Source: Hallerella sp964397425 (lineage in GTDB: Bacteria > Fibrobacterota > Fibrobacteria > Fibrobacterales > Fibrobacteraceae). Taken from it: a stretch of DNA of 64,000 nt. A program made the translations under genes and the position numbers. The stretch covers positions 310,001 to 374,000 of the forward strand of contig CAYNID010000001.1 of NCBI GenBank assembly GCA_964397425.1, written 5' to 3'. Each line of letters opens with the position of its first letter. The first letter of the stretch is position 1. Under the pieces are notes generated by a model. The model did not search any database. It saw only the letters and a program-made list of their open reading frames with translations, and had not been told where the DNA came from. Shown here in pieces: positions 41,160 through 50,562 of the stretch.

Positions 41160-42875
41160 ATGGATAAATTCAAGCTGGGAATCGGTTGCGTTGCCTTTTG
41201 GACCGCCTTGTCGTTTGCCGAAATTCTGCCGGAAACAGAAGGCATGCAGGATACCCGTGCCGATGGAACGTTTCTTACGGCGTCTCCCACGTACGTTTTT
41301 GACCGCGATGCCCGTAGCGGGGGAATCCACTCCGGTTCAGAAGAATGGAGCCCTTCCAAATCGCGGAATCGGATTTTTGTAAACCGCATGTCGGAAACGC
41401 CATCCTGGACTCCGCTTTCTCCCTCTGTCTGGATTTCGGTAGGGAATGAAGTCGGCGATTTGATGTATCAAGATCCGCTTTACGGTGGGAAAAAATCCGG
41501 TCAGGATAATCGCACGCCGCTGCTCGAAGCGGGCTTCCGTTCTCCATCTTACAGTGGATTTTGGACAACGGCGCGATTTTTCCAAGTCGATCATTATTCA
41601 AATGATGTCCGCCGAATTCGCGAAGAGGTTGTGGATACGAAAGAATTTTCCATCTTCGGCGAAAATCTGCCCTTTCTCAGTACGGCGTATGCGGGACTTG
41701 GATTTTCGGCAAATTCGTTCGAAACCTCTCTGCTCGCCGGGCATGAATACGTCTGGATCTGGGGAGAATCCAGCCGTTGGCTTCCTGTCGAGTATCGGCC
41801 ACGCGCAGAGGCCAGATTTGATTCCAGATGTTTTCAGGCGGCGCTCGCTTTTGAAAACGCCGAATATACGGTTCAGGCTGGCTCTCGTGTCGGAAATCGC
41901 AAAGAGTGGAATGGTTCGCTAAAACTCGGAGAAGATTTCGAATCGGCAAAAAAGAAGTTGTGGAATTTAGCGCTTGGCGTTTCTTTTCGAGTCGTCGATG
42001 ATAGCGCTTATGTCCCCTTTGGCATCGAAGATGATTACGTCGTCTTCCCATTTTTGGAATTTTCCTTAAATCCGACAGACCGTTTGAAATTTGCCGGATT
42101 CGCAGGAACCAGCGGACGTGAATTTGCTGCGAAAGACAGCGTGAATTTGGAGTTCTCCGAATTGTCGGGGGCGAAGATGAATGTGGGATTCAAAAATCAT
42201 TTTGCGTCATCGTTGAACCCTCTTGGCGAAGACGAAGAATATTTTGATGCGGACACGATTTCTTTGAAAACGGACGGCTGGATGCAACTGCACCGTGCGT
42301 ATTTCGATTTGCGCACCTTGACAAGGCATTTTGGATTGGGAATGAATTTGTCGGGATGGATTGAAAAGGGAGCCGAAACATTCGAAGTCAAGAAATTTGT
42401 CGAGAAAAAAAGTGGACGGCGTTCTGCGGTTTACCGGACAGGAAACGTCGACAGGATAGATTCTTGGATTCGCGGCTTTGCAGGCGATGCGGACGTTTCG
42501 TTCCTTTACGGAAAAATGTTCTCCTTGACTGCCAAGGCGGGATTTGAACGGATTGACGGCGAGGAAGAACGTTTTGAAGTCAATCCGGTTGAAGAATGGC
42601 TTTCTTTTGAAGCGGATTGGAATCTTTGGAACCGTTTTTTCATCCATCACGCTTGGACTTATCGCTCGGATGCGAAGTGGAATCTGCGAACGGAAAATCC
42701 TTATGTCGTCAAGGGCGGATGGTATTGGAACGCGACGATTTCGCAAAAGTTCCCTTCGACGGGAATATCTCTGTCGGCAACGATTTTACATGCGATTGGC
42801 GAGGATAGAATTCAGGTTCCCAATGGAGGCGAAGACCGGACACGGTTCTACTGCAACGCGGTCAAGTCATTCTGA
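41160..42875 (+). CDS. Large outer-membrane protein, function unknown
   Basis: A 571-aa secreted protein; the second of two consecutive ATGs (41160) has AGGAG at the better spacing of 6 nt. After a signal peptide (cleavage LSFA|E) comes a long beta-rich region with strong alternation and aromatic girdles; the C-terminus ends YCNAVKSF on Phe. Looks like a barrel of 16 or more strands. It follows the smaller barrel gene and precedes hrpA. No family recognised. Confidence 0.65.
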   Translation: MDKFKLGIGCVAFWTALSFAEILPETEGMQDTRADGTFLTASPTYVFDRDARSGGIHSGSEEWSPSKSRNRIFVNRMSETPSWTPLSPSVWISVGNEVGDLMYQDPLYGGKKSGQDNRTPLLEAGFRSPSYSGFWTTARFFQVDHYSNDVRRIREEVVDTKEFSIFGENLPFLSTAYAGLGFSANSFETSLLAGHEYVWIWGESSRWLPVEYRPRAEARFDSRCFQAALAFENAEYTVQAGSRVGNRKEWNGSLKLGEDFESAKKKLWNLALGVSFRVVDDSAYVPFGIEDDYVVFPFLEFSLNPTDRLKFAGFAGTSGREFAAKDSVNLEFSELSGAKMNVGFKNHFASSLNPLGEDEEYFDADTISLKTDGWMQLHRAYFDLRTLTRHFGLGMNLSGWIEKGAETFEVKKFVEKKSGRRSAVYRTGNVDRIDSWIRGFAGDADVSFLYGKMFSLTAKAGFERIDGEEERFEVNPVEEWLSFEADWNLWNRFFIHHAWTYRSDAKWNLRTENPYVVKGGWYWNATISQKFPSTGISLSATILHAIGEDRIQVPNGGEDRTRFYCNAVKSF

Positions 42876-42914
42876 AAATCAACTGGAAAAGCCGTTTCGT
42901 TTAGGTGAATCTCT

Positions 42915-45900
42915 GTGACATTGTCGACTTTGCATATTGAATATCCGGATCTTCCCGTTGTCAAAAAACGCGAAGAATTTTTGGAACTGTTGAAAAGCAA
43001 ACAGGTGATAATCGTGAAGGCGGACACCGGTTCTGGAAAATCAACGCAAGTTCCCAAATTCTTGCTCGAAAGCGGTCTCGCGGAAAAGGGAAAAATCGGA
43101 GTTACGGAACCGCGCAGGCTTGCGGCTTTGTCCATTGCGGATCGTTTGCGTGAAGAATTGAAAGATGAAACTCTCGTTTCAACGCGAATCCGTTTTTTAG
43201 AAGAAGGTTCAAAAGAAGCGCCTATCAAAGTCATGACCGACGGCATCTTGCTTCAGGAATTTCGCCGGGATAGGCTCTTTCGGGCTTATTCGGCAATTCT
43301 CATCGATGAAGCGCATGAACGTTCTTTGAACATTGACATTTTGCTCGGAATTTTCAAAAGCGTTTTGAAATCGCGGCCCGAATTCCGTTTGGTCATCGCC
43401 AGCGCGACTCTTGACGCGAAACTGTTTGAACAGTTTTACGAAGGCTCGGCAGTTCTCGAAGCCGAAGGCCGGATGTATCCGGTGCAGGTCATTTACGCGA
43501 ATCCGCAAGAGAATCCCTCCCGTAGCAAAGGGGATTCCGGCTTGGTTGAAGAAGCCTGCGACGCTATTCTCGCACTTGAAAATGACGAAGAAGACCACCT
43601 GCTCTGCTTTTTGCCGACGGAACGCGATATTCAGGATTTGTGTGGGGAGCTTTCACAAAAGCTGGATGCCAAACGGTTCGATGTGTTGCCACTGTTCGGT
43701 CGGATGAGTCCGCAAGAGCAGAAAAGGGTTTTTCGCCAATCAGAAAAAATTCGCGTGGTACTTTCCACGAACATTGCAGAAACATCGTTGACGATTCCCG
43801 GAATCGCTTATGTGGTGGACACGGGCATGGCGCGGGTTTCCCGTTATAATCCGCAAACCCGGATTCAAGGGCTTCCCGTTGAAAAAATTTCGCAGGCCAG
43901 CGCCCGGCAGCGAACGGGGCGGGCGGGGCGTGTCAAGCCCGGCGTTTGCATCCGGCTTTATACCGAAGAGGATTTTGAAAGCAGGGACGAGTTTACGGAA
44001 CCGGAAATTCGCCGATCCAATTTGTCGAATGTCGTCTTGCAGCTTCGCAGCCTGGGACTTTCTGTGGAAGAGTTCCCGTTCATTCAACCTCCTCCGCGAT
44101 CCGCTTTCCGCGGCGCGTATAAAGCGCTTTTTGAATTGGGAGCGCTTTCCGGTGTGGAACGCGGCGCGCGCGTGACTCCGTTTGGCGTGGAAATGTCGCG
44201 TTTGCCGATGGACGTTGCCCTTTCCGCTGTATTGCTCCGGGCGAAAGATTTGGGCGTTTTGCAGCCGGCGATTATCGTTTGTGCAGCCCTTTCCATTCAG
44301 GATCCCCGATTGTTTCCGTCAGAAGAGGCGCAAAAAGAAAAAGCGCGTCGGATGCACAAGGCTTTGGGCGGCCACAAAAGTGATTTTCTCACGTTCTTGT
44401 CGGAATGGAACGCGTTCTCCCAAGAGTGGAAGGGAACGACTTGGAATTCACTCCGAAAGTATTGTGAAAAGCATTTCTTGCATTTTTTGCGTTGCCGAGA
44501 ATGGATAGATCTTTACGAACAGTTTTGCCGCATACTCAAGGTGAAATTTGAATCATTCACGTGTCCGTTGAGTTCTTTTCACCGGGACAATTTGCATATT
44601 GCGCTGCTGTCGGGATTTTTAGGCGGCATCGCCCGCCGGGACCGGGACGCCGGTTGTTACCGTCTTGTCGGTGGGCGGGAAGCGCATCTGTTTCCGGGTA
44701 GCGATTTGTCGGGAAAGTTCCCGGAGTTTGTCCTGTCGGCGGAAGTCCGCGAAACGAGCCGGGTCTTTTTGACGAAAGCGGCGGAAATTCTCCCGGAATG
44801 GATTGTGCGCGTTGCCGGGGAATTTTGCACGTATCGCTGGTTTGAACCCAAGTGGAATCCGGAACGCGGATTTGTTGAAGCGGTAGAAGAAGTTTCGTTC
44901 CGCGGCATGGTGCTTTCCCGTTCACGTCGAGTCGATTATGGGCGCGTGAATCCCCAGGAGGCCGCCCGGATTTTTTTCTTAGAAGCGGTTGTCGAAGGGG
45001 ACATGGCGAGACCATTTCCGTTCATGGAGCACAATCATCGGGTTTTGGAATCTTTGCGTGCCGCTGAAACGCGCCTTCGCCGTTTTGGACTTTGCCCTTC
45101 AGAGGATTTGCAGGTGGATTATCTGGTGGACCGCGCCCCGGATGTTTTCTCCCTCAAAACATTGAAAGATTTTATCGCTAAAAATACGGACAAAGCGCTC
45201 CGCTTTCGGGAATCGGATTGGATTAGCGCAGCAGAAACGGGACGAGAACATTTTGAATCGTTTAAAAACAATCCTGTTTTTTCGGCTGCTTACCGCCAAA
45301 AACTGAAGCGCGAACAGGAAGAGCGCGAGCGATCACGTCATGGCGGCATCGTGGAATTTTCGAAAATCCTGGATAGGCAAATTCGCACAGAGCTCGTCTT
45401 TGATTCGGGAAAAGTCTGGGATGGACTTTCTTTTGAAATCCCTGCGGATTTTTTACCGCAACTTTCCCCGGCAATTTTTGCGCGCGAACTTCCCAAATGG
45501 CGGAATTGGATGGAAGAGGCTTTTCTTCGCGAACTTTCCAAAGGCGACCGGAAAAAATGGGAACAAAGAAAAGACGATTTGGACGATCGTTTCTTGGATT
45601 ATCTGGAAAAGAATCCGGAAAAGTCTCCGCTGGTTTCGCTGTATGCGGCGTTTGAAAGCCTTGAAAAGCCGGAAGGTTCCTTGCCCGTTTTGAATTCGCA
45701 AAACGAACATCATTTGAGACTTCACCTTTCTGTCACCTCCCGCGGAAGGCTTGAAAACTTTCCTTTCGAACTTTCTCCAGAATGGGGATTGGCAAAGTTT
45801 TTTGATGCCGTACGGCCCGTATTGGAAGGGGAGTCTTTGGCGTTCCCGGTGTTGGGCGTTTTCTTTGGCTGGACTCCTCTTGGACAACGGGCGATGAATT

Positions 45901-46721
45901 TTGCAGAAGCGGATTTTTGGCAAAATTTTTATCGTCGAGTGCAGACGGTGAATCGGGAAGATTCTCCCGTCAAATCGGTGTTTGAATCCCGTTTTGCGTT
46001 CCTCAATCGCAAAGATGAATCGGGTTTCGCCCTGAATTCCCTTTTGTCCATGACCGAGGCGGAAAAACAGAAATTCACCGCCGACAGATTGGAAGAATGC
46101 CTGCCCCGGTTTTCTGGGATTGAATTTGCGCGGTCGCACAAAATACGTTCTTTCTCTGAAATTTCTTCGCGGGAAACCGCCGATGAAACGCGCTCGCGGA
46201 AAGGACTTTTCCGTTTTGTCTGTGATTCTGCTTATTTGGGCGTTTCCGCCTTTGTCCGCGCATGGGATGTTTTCCGGGAGACCTTTACCGCGTTTCGCCG
46301 TGGAGAAAAGGCTTCGACTCCGGTTTTGGAACTCTCGGCACGCCTTTCGGCGGAAGAAAACCTTTATGGGCGCTTGCGCTTGATATTTGCCTTTTTATAT
46401 CCCGAAAGGATGATGGAAATTCCTGAATGGAGCGAAGAACTTTCCCTGCCAACGGTAAAAAATTTCCGTGAAAAGTTCGCTCCGTATATTTCGGGAAATT
46501 TCCTGACTCCGGCAGAGCAAAAGCAACTTCGCGAGGCCCTTTCCAAAGCGGAAAAATCCCGGGAGGATTTTGAATTGTTTGAATCCGGCGTTGCGCTTCA
46601 AATCCTTTTTGAAAATGTCGAATGGTTGCGTTACAAACGCTTTGTCCTGTCGTCTTCTGCAGAAGAAAAAGTGGGCAAAAATGATTTGCTCCGGCTGAAG
46701 GAACGGTTCAAGAATCGTTGA
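42915..46721 (+). CDS. hrpA: ATP-dependent RNA helicase HrpA
   Basis: A 1268-aa DEAH-box helicase with GTG start. Walker A is ADTGSGKST (36-44), DEAH is at 131-134, motif III is SAT in VIASATLDA, and motif VI is QRTGRAGRVKPG. The helicase-associated domains and the long DUF3418-like C-terminal region (about 750-1268) match HrpA rather than HrpB. It acts in RNA metabolism, probably mRNA or ribosome-related. ATG-less start has AGGTGA 6 nt upstream. Confidence 0.94.
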   Translation: MTLSTLHIEYPDLPVVKKREEFLELLKSKQVIIVKADTGSGKSTQVPKFLLESGLAEKGKIGVTEPRRLAALSIADRLREELKDETLVSTRIRFLEEGSKEAPIKVMTDGILLQEFRRDRLFRAYSAILIDEAHERSLNIDILLGIFKSVLKSRPEFRLVIASATLDAKLFEQFYEGSAVLEAEGRMYPVQVIYANPQENPSRSKGDSGLVEEACDAILALENDEEDHLLCFLPTERDIQDLCGELSQKLDAKRFDVLPLFGRMSPQEQKRVFRQSEKIRVVLSTNIAETSLTIPGIAYVVDTGMARVSRYNPQTRIQGLPVEKISQASARQRTGRAGRVKPGVCIRLYTEEDFESRDEFTEPEIRRSNLSNVVLQLRSLGLSVEEFPFIQPPPRSAFRGAYKALFELGALSGVERGARVTPFGVEMSRLPMDVALSAVLLRAKDLGVLQPAIIVCAALSIQDPRLFPSEEAQKEKARRMHKALGGHKSDFLTFLSEWNAFSQEWKGTTWNSLRKYCEKHFLHFLRCREWIDLYEQFCRILKVKFESFTCPLSSFHRDNLHIALLSGFLGGIARRDRDAGCYRLVGGREAHLFPGSDLSGKFPEFVLSAEVRETSRVFLTKAAEILPEWIVRVAGEFCTYRWFEPKWNPERGFVEAVEEVSFRGMVLSRSRRVDYGRVNPQEAARIFFLEAVVEGDMARPFPFMEHNHRVLESLRAAETRLRRFGLCPSEDLQVDYLVDRAPDVFSLKTLKDFIAKNTDKALRFRESDWISAAETGREHFESFKNNPVFSAAYRQKLKREQEERERSRHGGIVEFSKILDRQIRTELVFDSGKVWDGLSFEIPADFLPQLSPAIFARELPKWRNWMEEAFLRELSKGDRKKWEQRKDDLDDRFLDYLEKNPEKSPLVSLYAAFESLEKPEGSLPVLNSQNEHHLRLHLSVTSRGRLENFPFELSPEWGLAKFFDAVRPVLEGESLAFPVLGVFFGWTPLGQRAMNFAEADFWQNFYRRVQTVNREDSPVKSVFESRFAFLNRKDESGFALNSLLSMTEAEKQKFTADRLEECLPRFSGIEFARSHKIRSFSEISSRETADETRSRKGLFRFVCDSAYLGVSAFVRAWDVFRETFTAFRRGEKASTPVLELSARLSAEENLYGRLRLIFAFLYPERMMEIPEWSEELSLPTVKNFREKFAPYISGNFLTPAEQKQLREALSKAEKSREDFELFESGVALQILFENVEWLRYKRFVLSSSAEEKVGKNDLLRLKERFKNR

Positions 46722-46792
46722 TGGCGGGCAAATGCGGTGAGGGGGACTGTGGCGAATGGAATCCTGTTTGCGAATTTTCTAATTTATCCGCA

Positions 46793-47605
46793 ATGCGGAT
46801 ACTGTTGTTTTTCATCCTTTCTTTTGTTTTGACCTTTGCCGGTTGCCGCGAAACGGGTGCGGACGTGGACCCTGTGCTTGCACGGGTAGAAAAATCGGAA
46901 CTGAAACTTTCCGAAGTGAACGCCGATGGTCTTTGGGACAGTCTTTCGGTTGAAGAAAGGACTTCTCGCGTAGAACATTGGGTTTCGCAGCAATCCGTTT
47001 ATGAACGCGCATTGTCAGATGGAATTGATGCGCAAGCGGATGTTGCCCTGTTGATTGAAAACGCCAAAAAGAAAATTGTCCTCGACGCTTATTTCGACAA
47101 AGTCGCCGATACGATTTCGGTTTCAGAAGAAGAAGCGCTTGCTTATTATGAAGAACACCCGGAGCCTTTTATGCGGAATGCGGATGTCTACCGTTTGGCT
47201 GTCGTCACTTATGCGAGTGGAAAGTCCGCCTGGCAGCACTACGCGTTGGTCGCCCGCAAAAAAATGACCGAAGCCCCTGTCAAAAACTGGATGTTCCGCG
47301 AAGTGGATACGTGGGATTCGGTAACGGCTCTCCCACTTTCTTGCCCGGCGATGTCGCTCAAGTCTGCGGAATTGGGAAAGTTGAACGCGCCTAAAGTTTG
47401 TGGCAAGGATGTGAAAAGCGTCGTGGTGCTTTCCAAATTGGATTCCGGTTCGGTGAAGCCCTTTGCCGAAGTTGCGGACTTCGCCAAAACGCTTGCCTTT
47501 TATGCGAAACGGAAAGAGTTGATTTCCGCTTTCAAAAATGAAGTCAAGAATGGTCAGGTCATTTTCGTTTATCCAGAAGAAATTGCCAAGTCGGCCAAGA
47601 ATTGA
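46793..47605 (+). CDS. Lipoprotein related to SurA/PrsA, PPIase domain not evident
   Basis: A 270-aa lipoprotein (lipobox FAGC, Cys17). Residues about 25-130 resemble the N-terminal helical part of SurA/PrsA-type chaperones (SVEERTSRVEHWVSQQSVYERAL), but I cannot find the parvulin signatures in the second half. ATG 46793 preferred over the earlier frame from 46718, which would extend into the hrpA 3' end. It lies 13 nt upstream of the SurA-like gene and may share outer-membrane protein folding duty. Confidence 0.65.
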   Translation: MRILLFFILSFVLTFAGCRETGADVDPVLARVEKSELKLSEVNADGLWDSLSVEERTSRVEHWVSQQSVYERALSDGIDAQADVALLIENAKKKIVLDAYFDKVADTISVSEEEALAYYEEHPEPFMRNADVYRLAVVTYASGKSAWQHYALVARKKMTEAPVKNWMFREVDTWDSVTALPLSCPAMSLKSAELGKLNAPKVCGKDVKSVVVLSKLDSGSVKPFAEVADFAKTLAFYAKRKELISAFKNEVKNGQVIFVYPEEIAKSAKN

Positions 47606-47618
47606 CAGTAGGAAACTT

Positions 47619-48902
47619 ATGAAGAAAATCAAATTTTTAGCTTCGGTCTTAGTCGCTGTATCATCCCTGTCGGCAGCGCCGGAACTTTTTGAATCCATAG
47701 CGGCAATTGTGGACGGCAAGCCCATCATGCGGTCCGAAGTGATGGAAAATCTCTACCAATTCCAGAATTCGGCGGAATCCTCGAAAATGTCGGAAAAGGA
47801 ACAGCTGGCTTTTGTTTTGGACCGCTTGATAGACGACAAGGTTTTGCTTTCCCGAGTGGACAGGGATTCCATTCAAATTACGGATGATGAAGTTGAATTG
47901 CGGGTGACGCAGCATCTGCAAAATTTGGCGGCAAGGCAAAACATCAGCATGGAAGTTCTCGAAAGGGCTGTCCGGGCACAGCTTGGCATGGGCATGGCGC
48001 AATACCGTGAAAATCTGGGAAAACAAGTGCGTGAGCAGATGACGATTGGACGTATTCGTCAAAAGTATGCAGGCGGAATCAAGCCGACCCGGAAAGAAGT
48101 TTCCGAGTTTTACGAGCACTACAAGGATTCCATTCCCCGGCAATACAACTGCATGCGCCTTGCGCACCTCTTTTTGAAAATCGAACCGGATTCTGCAACG
48201 GTGGATTCTGTCCGGCGCGAAGCGGAAGCCCTGATTGATTCTTTGGATCACGGCATCATGTGGGAGCTTTTGGCCAAGAATCATTCGCAGGATTCAACGG
48301 CAAACCGCGGCGGTGATATGGGATATGTCCAGAAAGGACTTTTGGATCCCGCTTACGAGCGTGCGGTCAAAACGGTGGATAACGGTGCTTATACGCCGCA
48401 ACCGGTCCGAACCGAACAGGGCTGGTCCATTGTGCGTGTCGTCGGACGAAAAGAAGACGGCATCCGGACGGCGGTCATTTTGCTGCGGACAATTCCATCG
48501 GCATCGGATTCTGCAAGGGTTCTGCAGTTGGCGGATTCTCTCCGGAAATCCTTGACGACAGATTCCCTGTTTGCGGAGGCTGCCAAAAAATACAGCGCGG
48601 ATAAAGAGACGAACTTCAACGGCGGAAATCTCGGCTGGGTGGAAAAATCCGAAGTCGACACTTCTTTTGTCGCTGCTTTGGCCGGACTTTCTGTAGGGGA
48701 AATTTCGGAACCGTTTTTAACGGGAAACGGCTATCATCTGATTCGGCTGGCCGATTTGAAGCAGGTCCGCGATTATACGTTAGACGAAGACTACATGAAA
48801 GTGGAAGCGTTCGCCATCAATTACATGGAAGACAAAAAACTGCGCGAATTTGTAAAAAAATGGCGCGATGAAGTGCATATCGAAATCCGCCTGAAGGAAT
48901 GA
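47619..48902 (+). CDS. surA: SurA-like periplasmic chaperone with two parvulin domains
   Basis: A 427-aa periplasmic protein (signal peptide, cleavage after LSAA). The SurA N-domain (about 20-160) begins FESIAAIVDGKPIMRSEV, the typical SurA opening. Two PPIase (PpiC) domains follow (about 165-270 and 275-385), each with a GGDMG or GGNLG motif. A C-terminal helix completes it. Predicted to fold outer-membrane barrels, several of which are encoded in this window. AGGA at 6 nt supports ATG 47619. Confidence 0.87.
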   Translation: MKKIKFLASVLVAVSSLSAAPELFESIAAIVDGKPIMRSEVMENLYQFQNSAESSKMSEKEQLAFVLDRLIDDKVLLSRVDRDSIQITDDEVELRVTQHLQNLAARQNISMEVLERAVRAQLGMGMAQYRENLGKQVREQMTIGRIRQKYAGGIKPTRKEVSEFYEHYKDSIPRQYNCMRLAHLFLKIEPDSATVDSVRREAEALIDSLDHGIMWELLAKNHSQDSTANRGGDMGYVQKGLLDPAYERAVKTVDNGAYTPQPVRTEQGWSIVRVVGRKEDGIRTAVILLRTIPSASDSARVLQLADSLRKSLTTDSLFAEAAKKYSADKETNFNGGNLGWVEKSEVDTSFVAALAGLSVGEISEPFLTGNGYHLIRLADLKQVRDYTLDEDYMKVEAFAINYMEDKKLREFVKKWRDEVHIEIRLKE

Positions 48903-48908
48903 TTTCCC

Positions 48909-49598
48909 GTGATCCAGTTCTTGCATGTGACAAAGACTTACGAAGATAATTGGAAAGCGCTTTCCGATGTCACGCTTCGGATAAATCAGGGAGAATTTGT
49001 CTTTTTGACGGGGCACAGCGGAGCTGGAAAATCAACGCTGTTGAAACTCATTTATATGGATGAACGTCCCGATGATTTTCACGGTGGCGAAGTGATGGTC
49101 CAATTCAACAAGGATTTGGTCTTTGATTCCAAAACGGCGACGGATGCGAATGTTCAGGAACTCCGTCGGCACATTGGCATCGTTTTCCAGGATTTCAAGT
49201 TGCTGCCAGACCGTAATGTTTTTGAAAACGTCGCCCTGGCGCTTCGCATTTTGGGCGTTCCGTCTAAAAATTTGAATGCCAAAGTTTTTGACGCATTGGC
49301 TTTGGTGGGAATTTCCCCCAAAAGATTCGCCATGCCGTATACGCTTTCTGGTGGAGAACAGCAGCGGGTCGCCATCGCCCGGGCCATGGTGCACGACCCT
49401 TATTTAATTTTGGCGGATGAACCGACGGGAAACTTGGATCCGGAAAATGCGAACGAAGTGTTCCGCATCTTCAAGGAAATCAACGCCCGCGGAACGACAG
49501 TCCTGATGGCGACGCATAATCCCGATTTTTACATGAACAGTCCATTTCGGCGATTGTCTCTTTCGCATGGAGTGCTGCAAAACAGGGATGTTTTGTGA
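48909..49598 (+). CDS. ftsE: Cell-division ABC ATPase FtsE
   Basis: A 229-aa ABC ATPase, GTG start at 48909. Walker A GHSGAGKST (35-43), signature LSGGEQQRVAIARA and Walker B LILADEPTGNLD are intact. FtsE normally forms a complex with the permease FtsX to control septal peptidoglycan hydrolases. Here no ftsX follows; the next gene is a PAS protein, separated by a promoter gap. The surA gene precedes by 6 nt. A small insertion (DDFHGGEVMVQFNK) after Walker A is visible. Could also be another MacB/LolD-type ATPase, less likely. Confidence 0.88.
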   Translation: MIQFLHVTKTYEDNWKALSDVTLRINQGEFVFLTGHSGAGKSTLLKLIYMDERPDDFHGGEVMVQFNKDLVFDSKTATDANVQELRRHIGIVFQDFKLLPDRNVFENVALALRILGVPSKNLNAKVFDALALVGISPKRFAMPYTLSGGEQQRVAIARAMVHDPYLILADEPTGNLDPENANEVFRIFKEINARGTTVLMATHNPDFYMNSPFRRLSLSHGVLQNRDVL

Positions 49599-49679
49599 AT
49601 TTCACCGGAGTCTTTCGTATAATTTGAAAGTAAAAAGAAATTTTTGCAATAAATGGAAAGTTTATTTCTGTTAATTTCT

Positions 49680-49687
49680 TATATTTA
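49680..49687 (+). promoter_or_regulatory. TATATTTA box, 5 nt before the PAS-protein start
   Basis: 7 of 8 to TAnnTTTG and placed as at the other leaderless-type starts. A TATAAT at 49618-49623 also occurs in this 94-bp A/T-rich gap but has no good distal element. Confidence 0.4.
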
Positions 49688-49692
49688 AAAAT

Positions 49693-50562
49693 ATGGTGTT
49701 GTTTGTTGTGTTTTTTTTGATTCTTTTTGTCGTGTTGGCATTTCTCCTGCTGTTGTGGAATATTTCGCTAAAATGCAAGGTGGCTTTGATCGAAGCCATT
49801 GACCATTACACGAAAAGCCTGATGTGCATTGTGGATTTGAATACAATGCGAATCGTTTCCGCTTCGAATTCTGTCCATGAAGTGATGGGAATCGGGCGCG
49901 AAGACGTCATTCATCACGATCCCAAAGAAATGATCCATCCGGATGATCTGGAATTATTGCGCAGCAATTTGCAAACGGCGCGAAACCGGGAACAAAAGGG
50001 CTTTCCCAAGGAAAAGGTCTTTGACAGCATCCGGATTCGCATTCGGGATGTTGATTACGGTTGGCAATGGTATGAACTTTATGCATTCTTTTATTGGCAC
50101 CGTTCCCATGAATGGTTGTGCTGTTCCTTTTTTGGAGTCAACGACCAGATGCGCGTGCGAGAAGAATTGCTGAAAGTCAAAACGCAAATGTCCATCATGT
50201 TGAACAATTCCTTTAATATCGTTTGGAAGGTGGATTGCCTTACCCGGCAATTCATCTTGATTACGCCGGTGTCCCGGGAACGTTTTGGAATTGATGATCA
50301 TGCCGCGGGTCCGCTCTCTTCGAATGCGAACTATTTTTTGGACGAAGAAATTTTGAGTTTTCGCGATTTGTTGAATAAAAGAATTTCCGCTTTGTCGGAA
50401 AGTGGAAAATGCTGTGATGCGCCGACCGAATTTTTGGTCCATGTGAAAAATCGTGACGGCAGCGTTGTTCCCTTGTTAACGCGCAGTACTCTGGAAAAAG
50501 ATGAAGTGGGGAATTATATTCTGTATGGCGTAAGCCAGCGAGTAAAATCGGACGCTTCATGA
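49693..50562 (+). CDS. Membrane protein with two PAS domains and no output domain
   Basis: A 289-aa protein: one N-terminal membrane helix (about 3-25), a PAS domain (about 35-155, with DLNTMRIVSASNSVHEVMG and HPDDLELL), then a second PAS-like domain (about 160-285, with FNIVWKVDCL and VKNRDGS). The first has the PAC-like tail WYELYAFF. No kinase, cyclase or other output domain follows. The stop overlaps ribD (ATGA). It may act through a partner protein or need a small ligand. No partner is visible in the window. Confidence 0.8.
   Translation: MVLFVVFFLILFVVLAFLLLLWNISLKCKVALIEAIDHYTKSLMCIVDLNTMRIVSASNSVHEVMGIGREDVIHHDPKEMIHPDDLELLRSNLQTARNREQKGFPKEKVFDSIRIRIRDVDYGWQWYELYAFFYWHRSHEWLCCSFFGVNDQMRVREELLKVKTQMSIMLNNSFNIVWKVDCLTRQFILITPVSRERFGIDDHAAGPLSSNANYFLDEEILSFRDLLNKRISALSESGKCCDAPTEFLVHVKNRDGSVVPLLTRSTLEKDEVGNYILYGVSQRVKSDAS

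Noticed and set aside
49618..49623. TATAAT sigma70-like -10 in the ftsE-PAS gap
   Set aside because: No good -35 at suitable distance, and a TATATTTA box sits closer to the start in the position seen at other genes.
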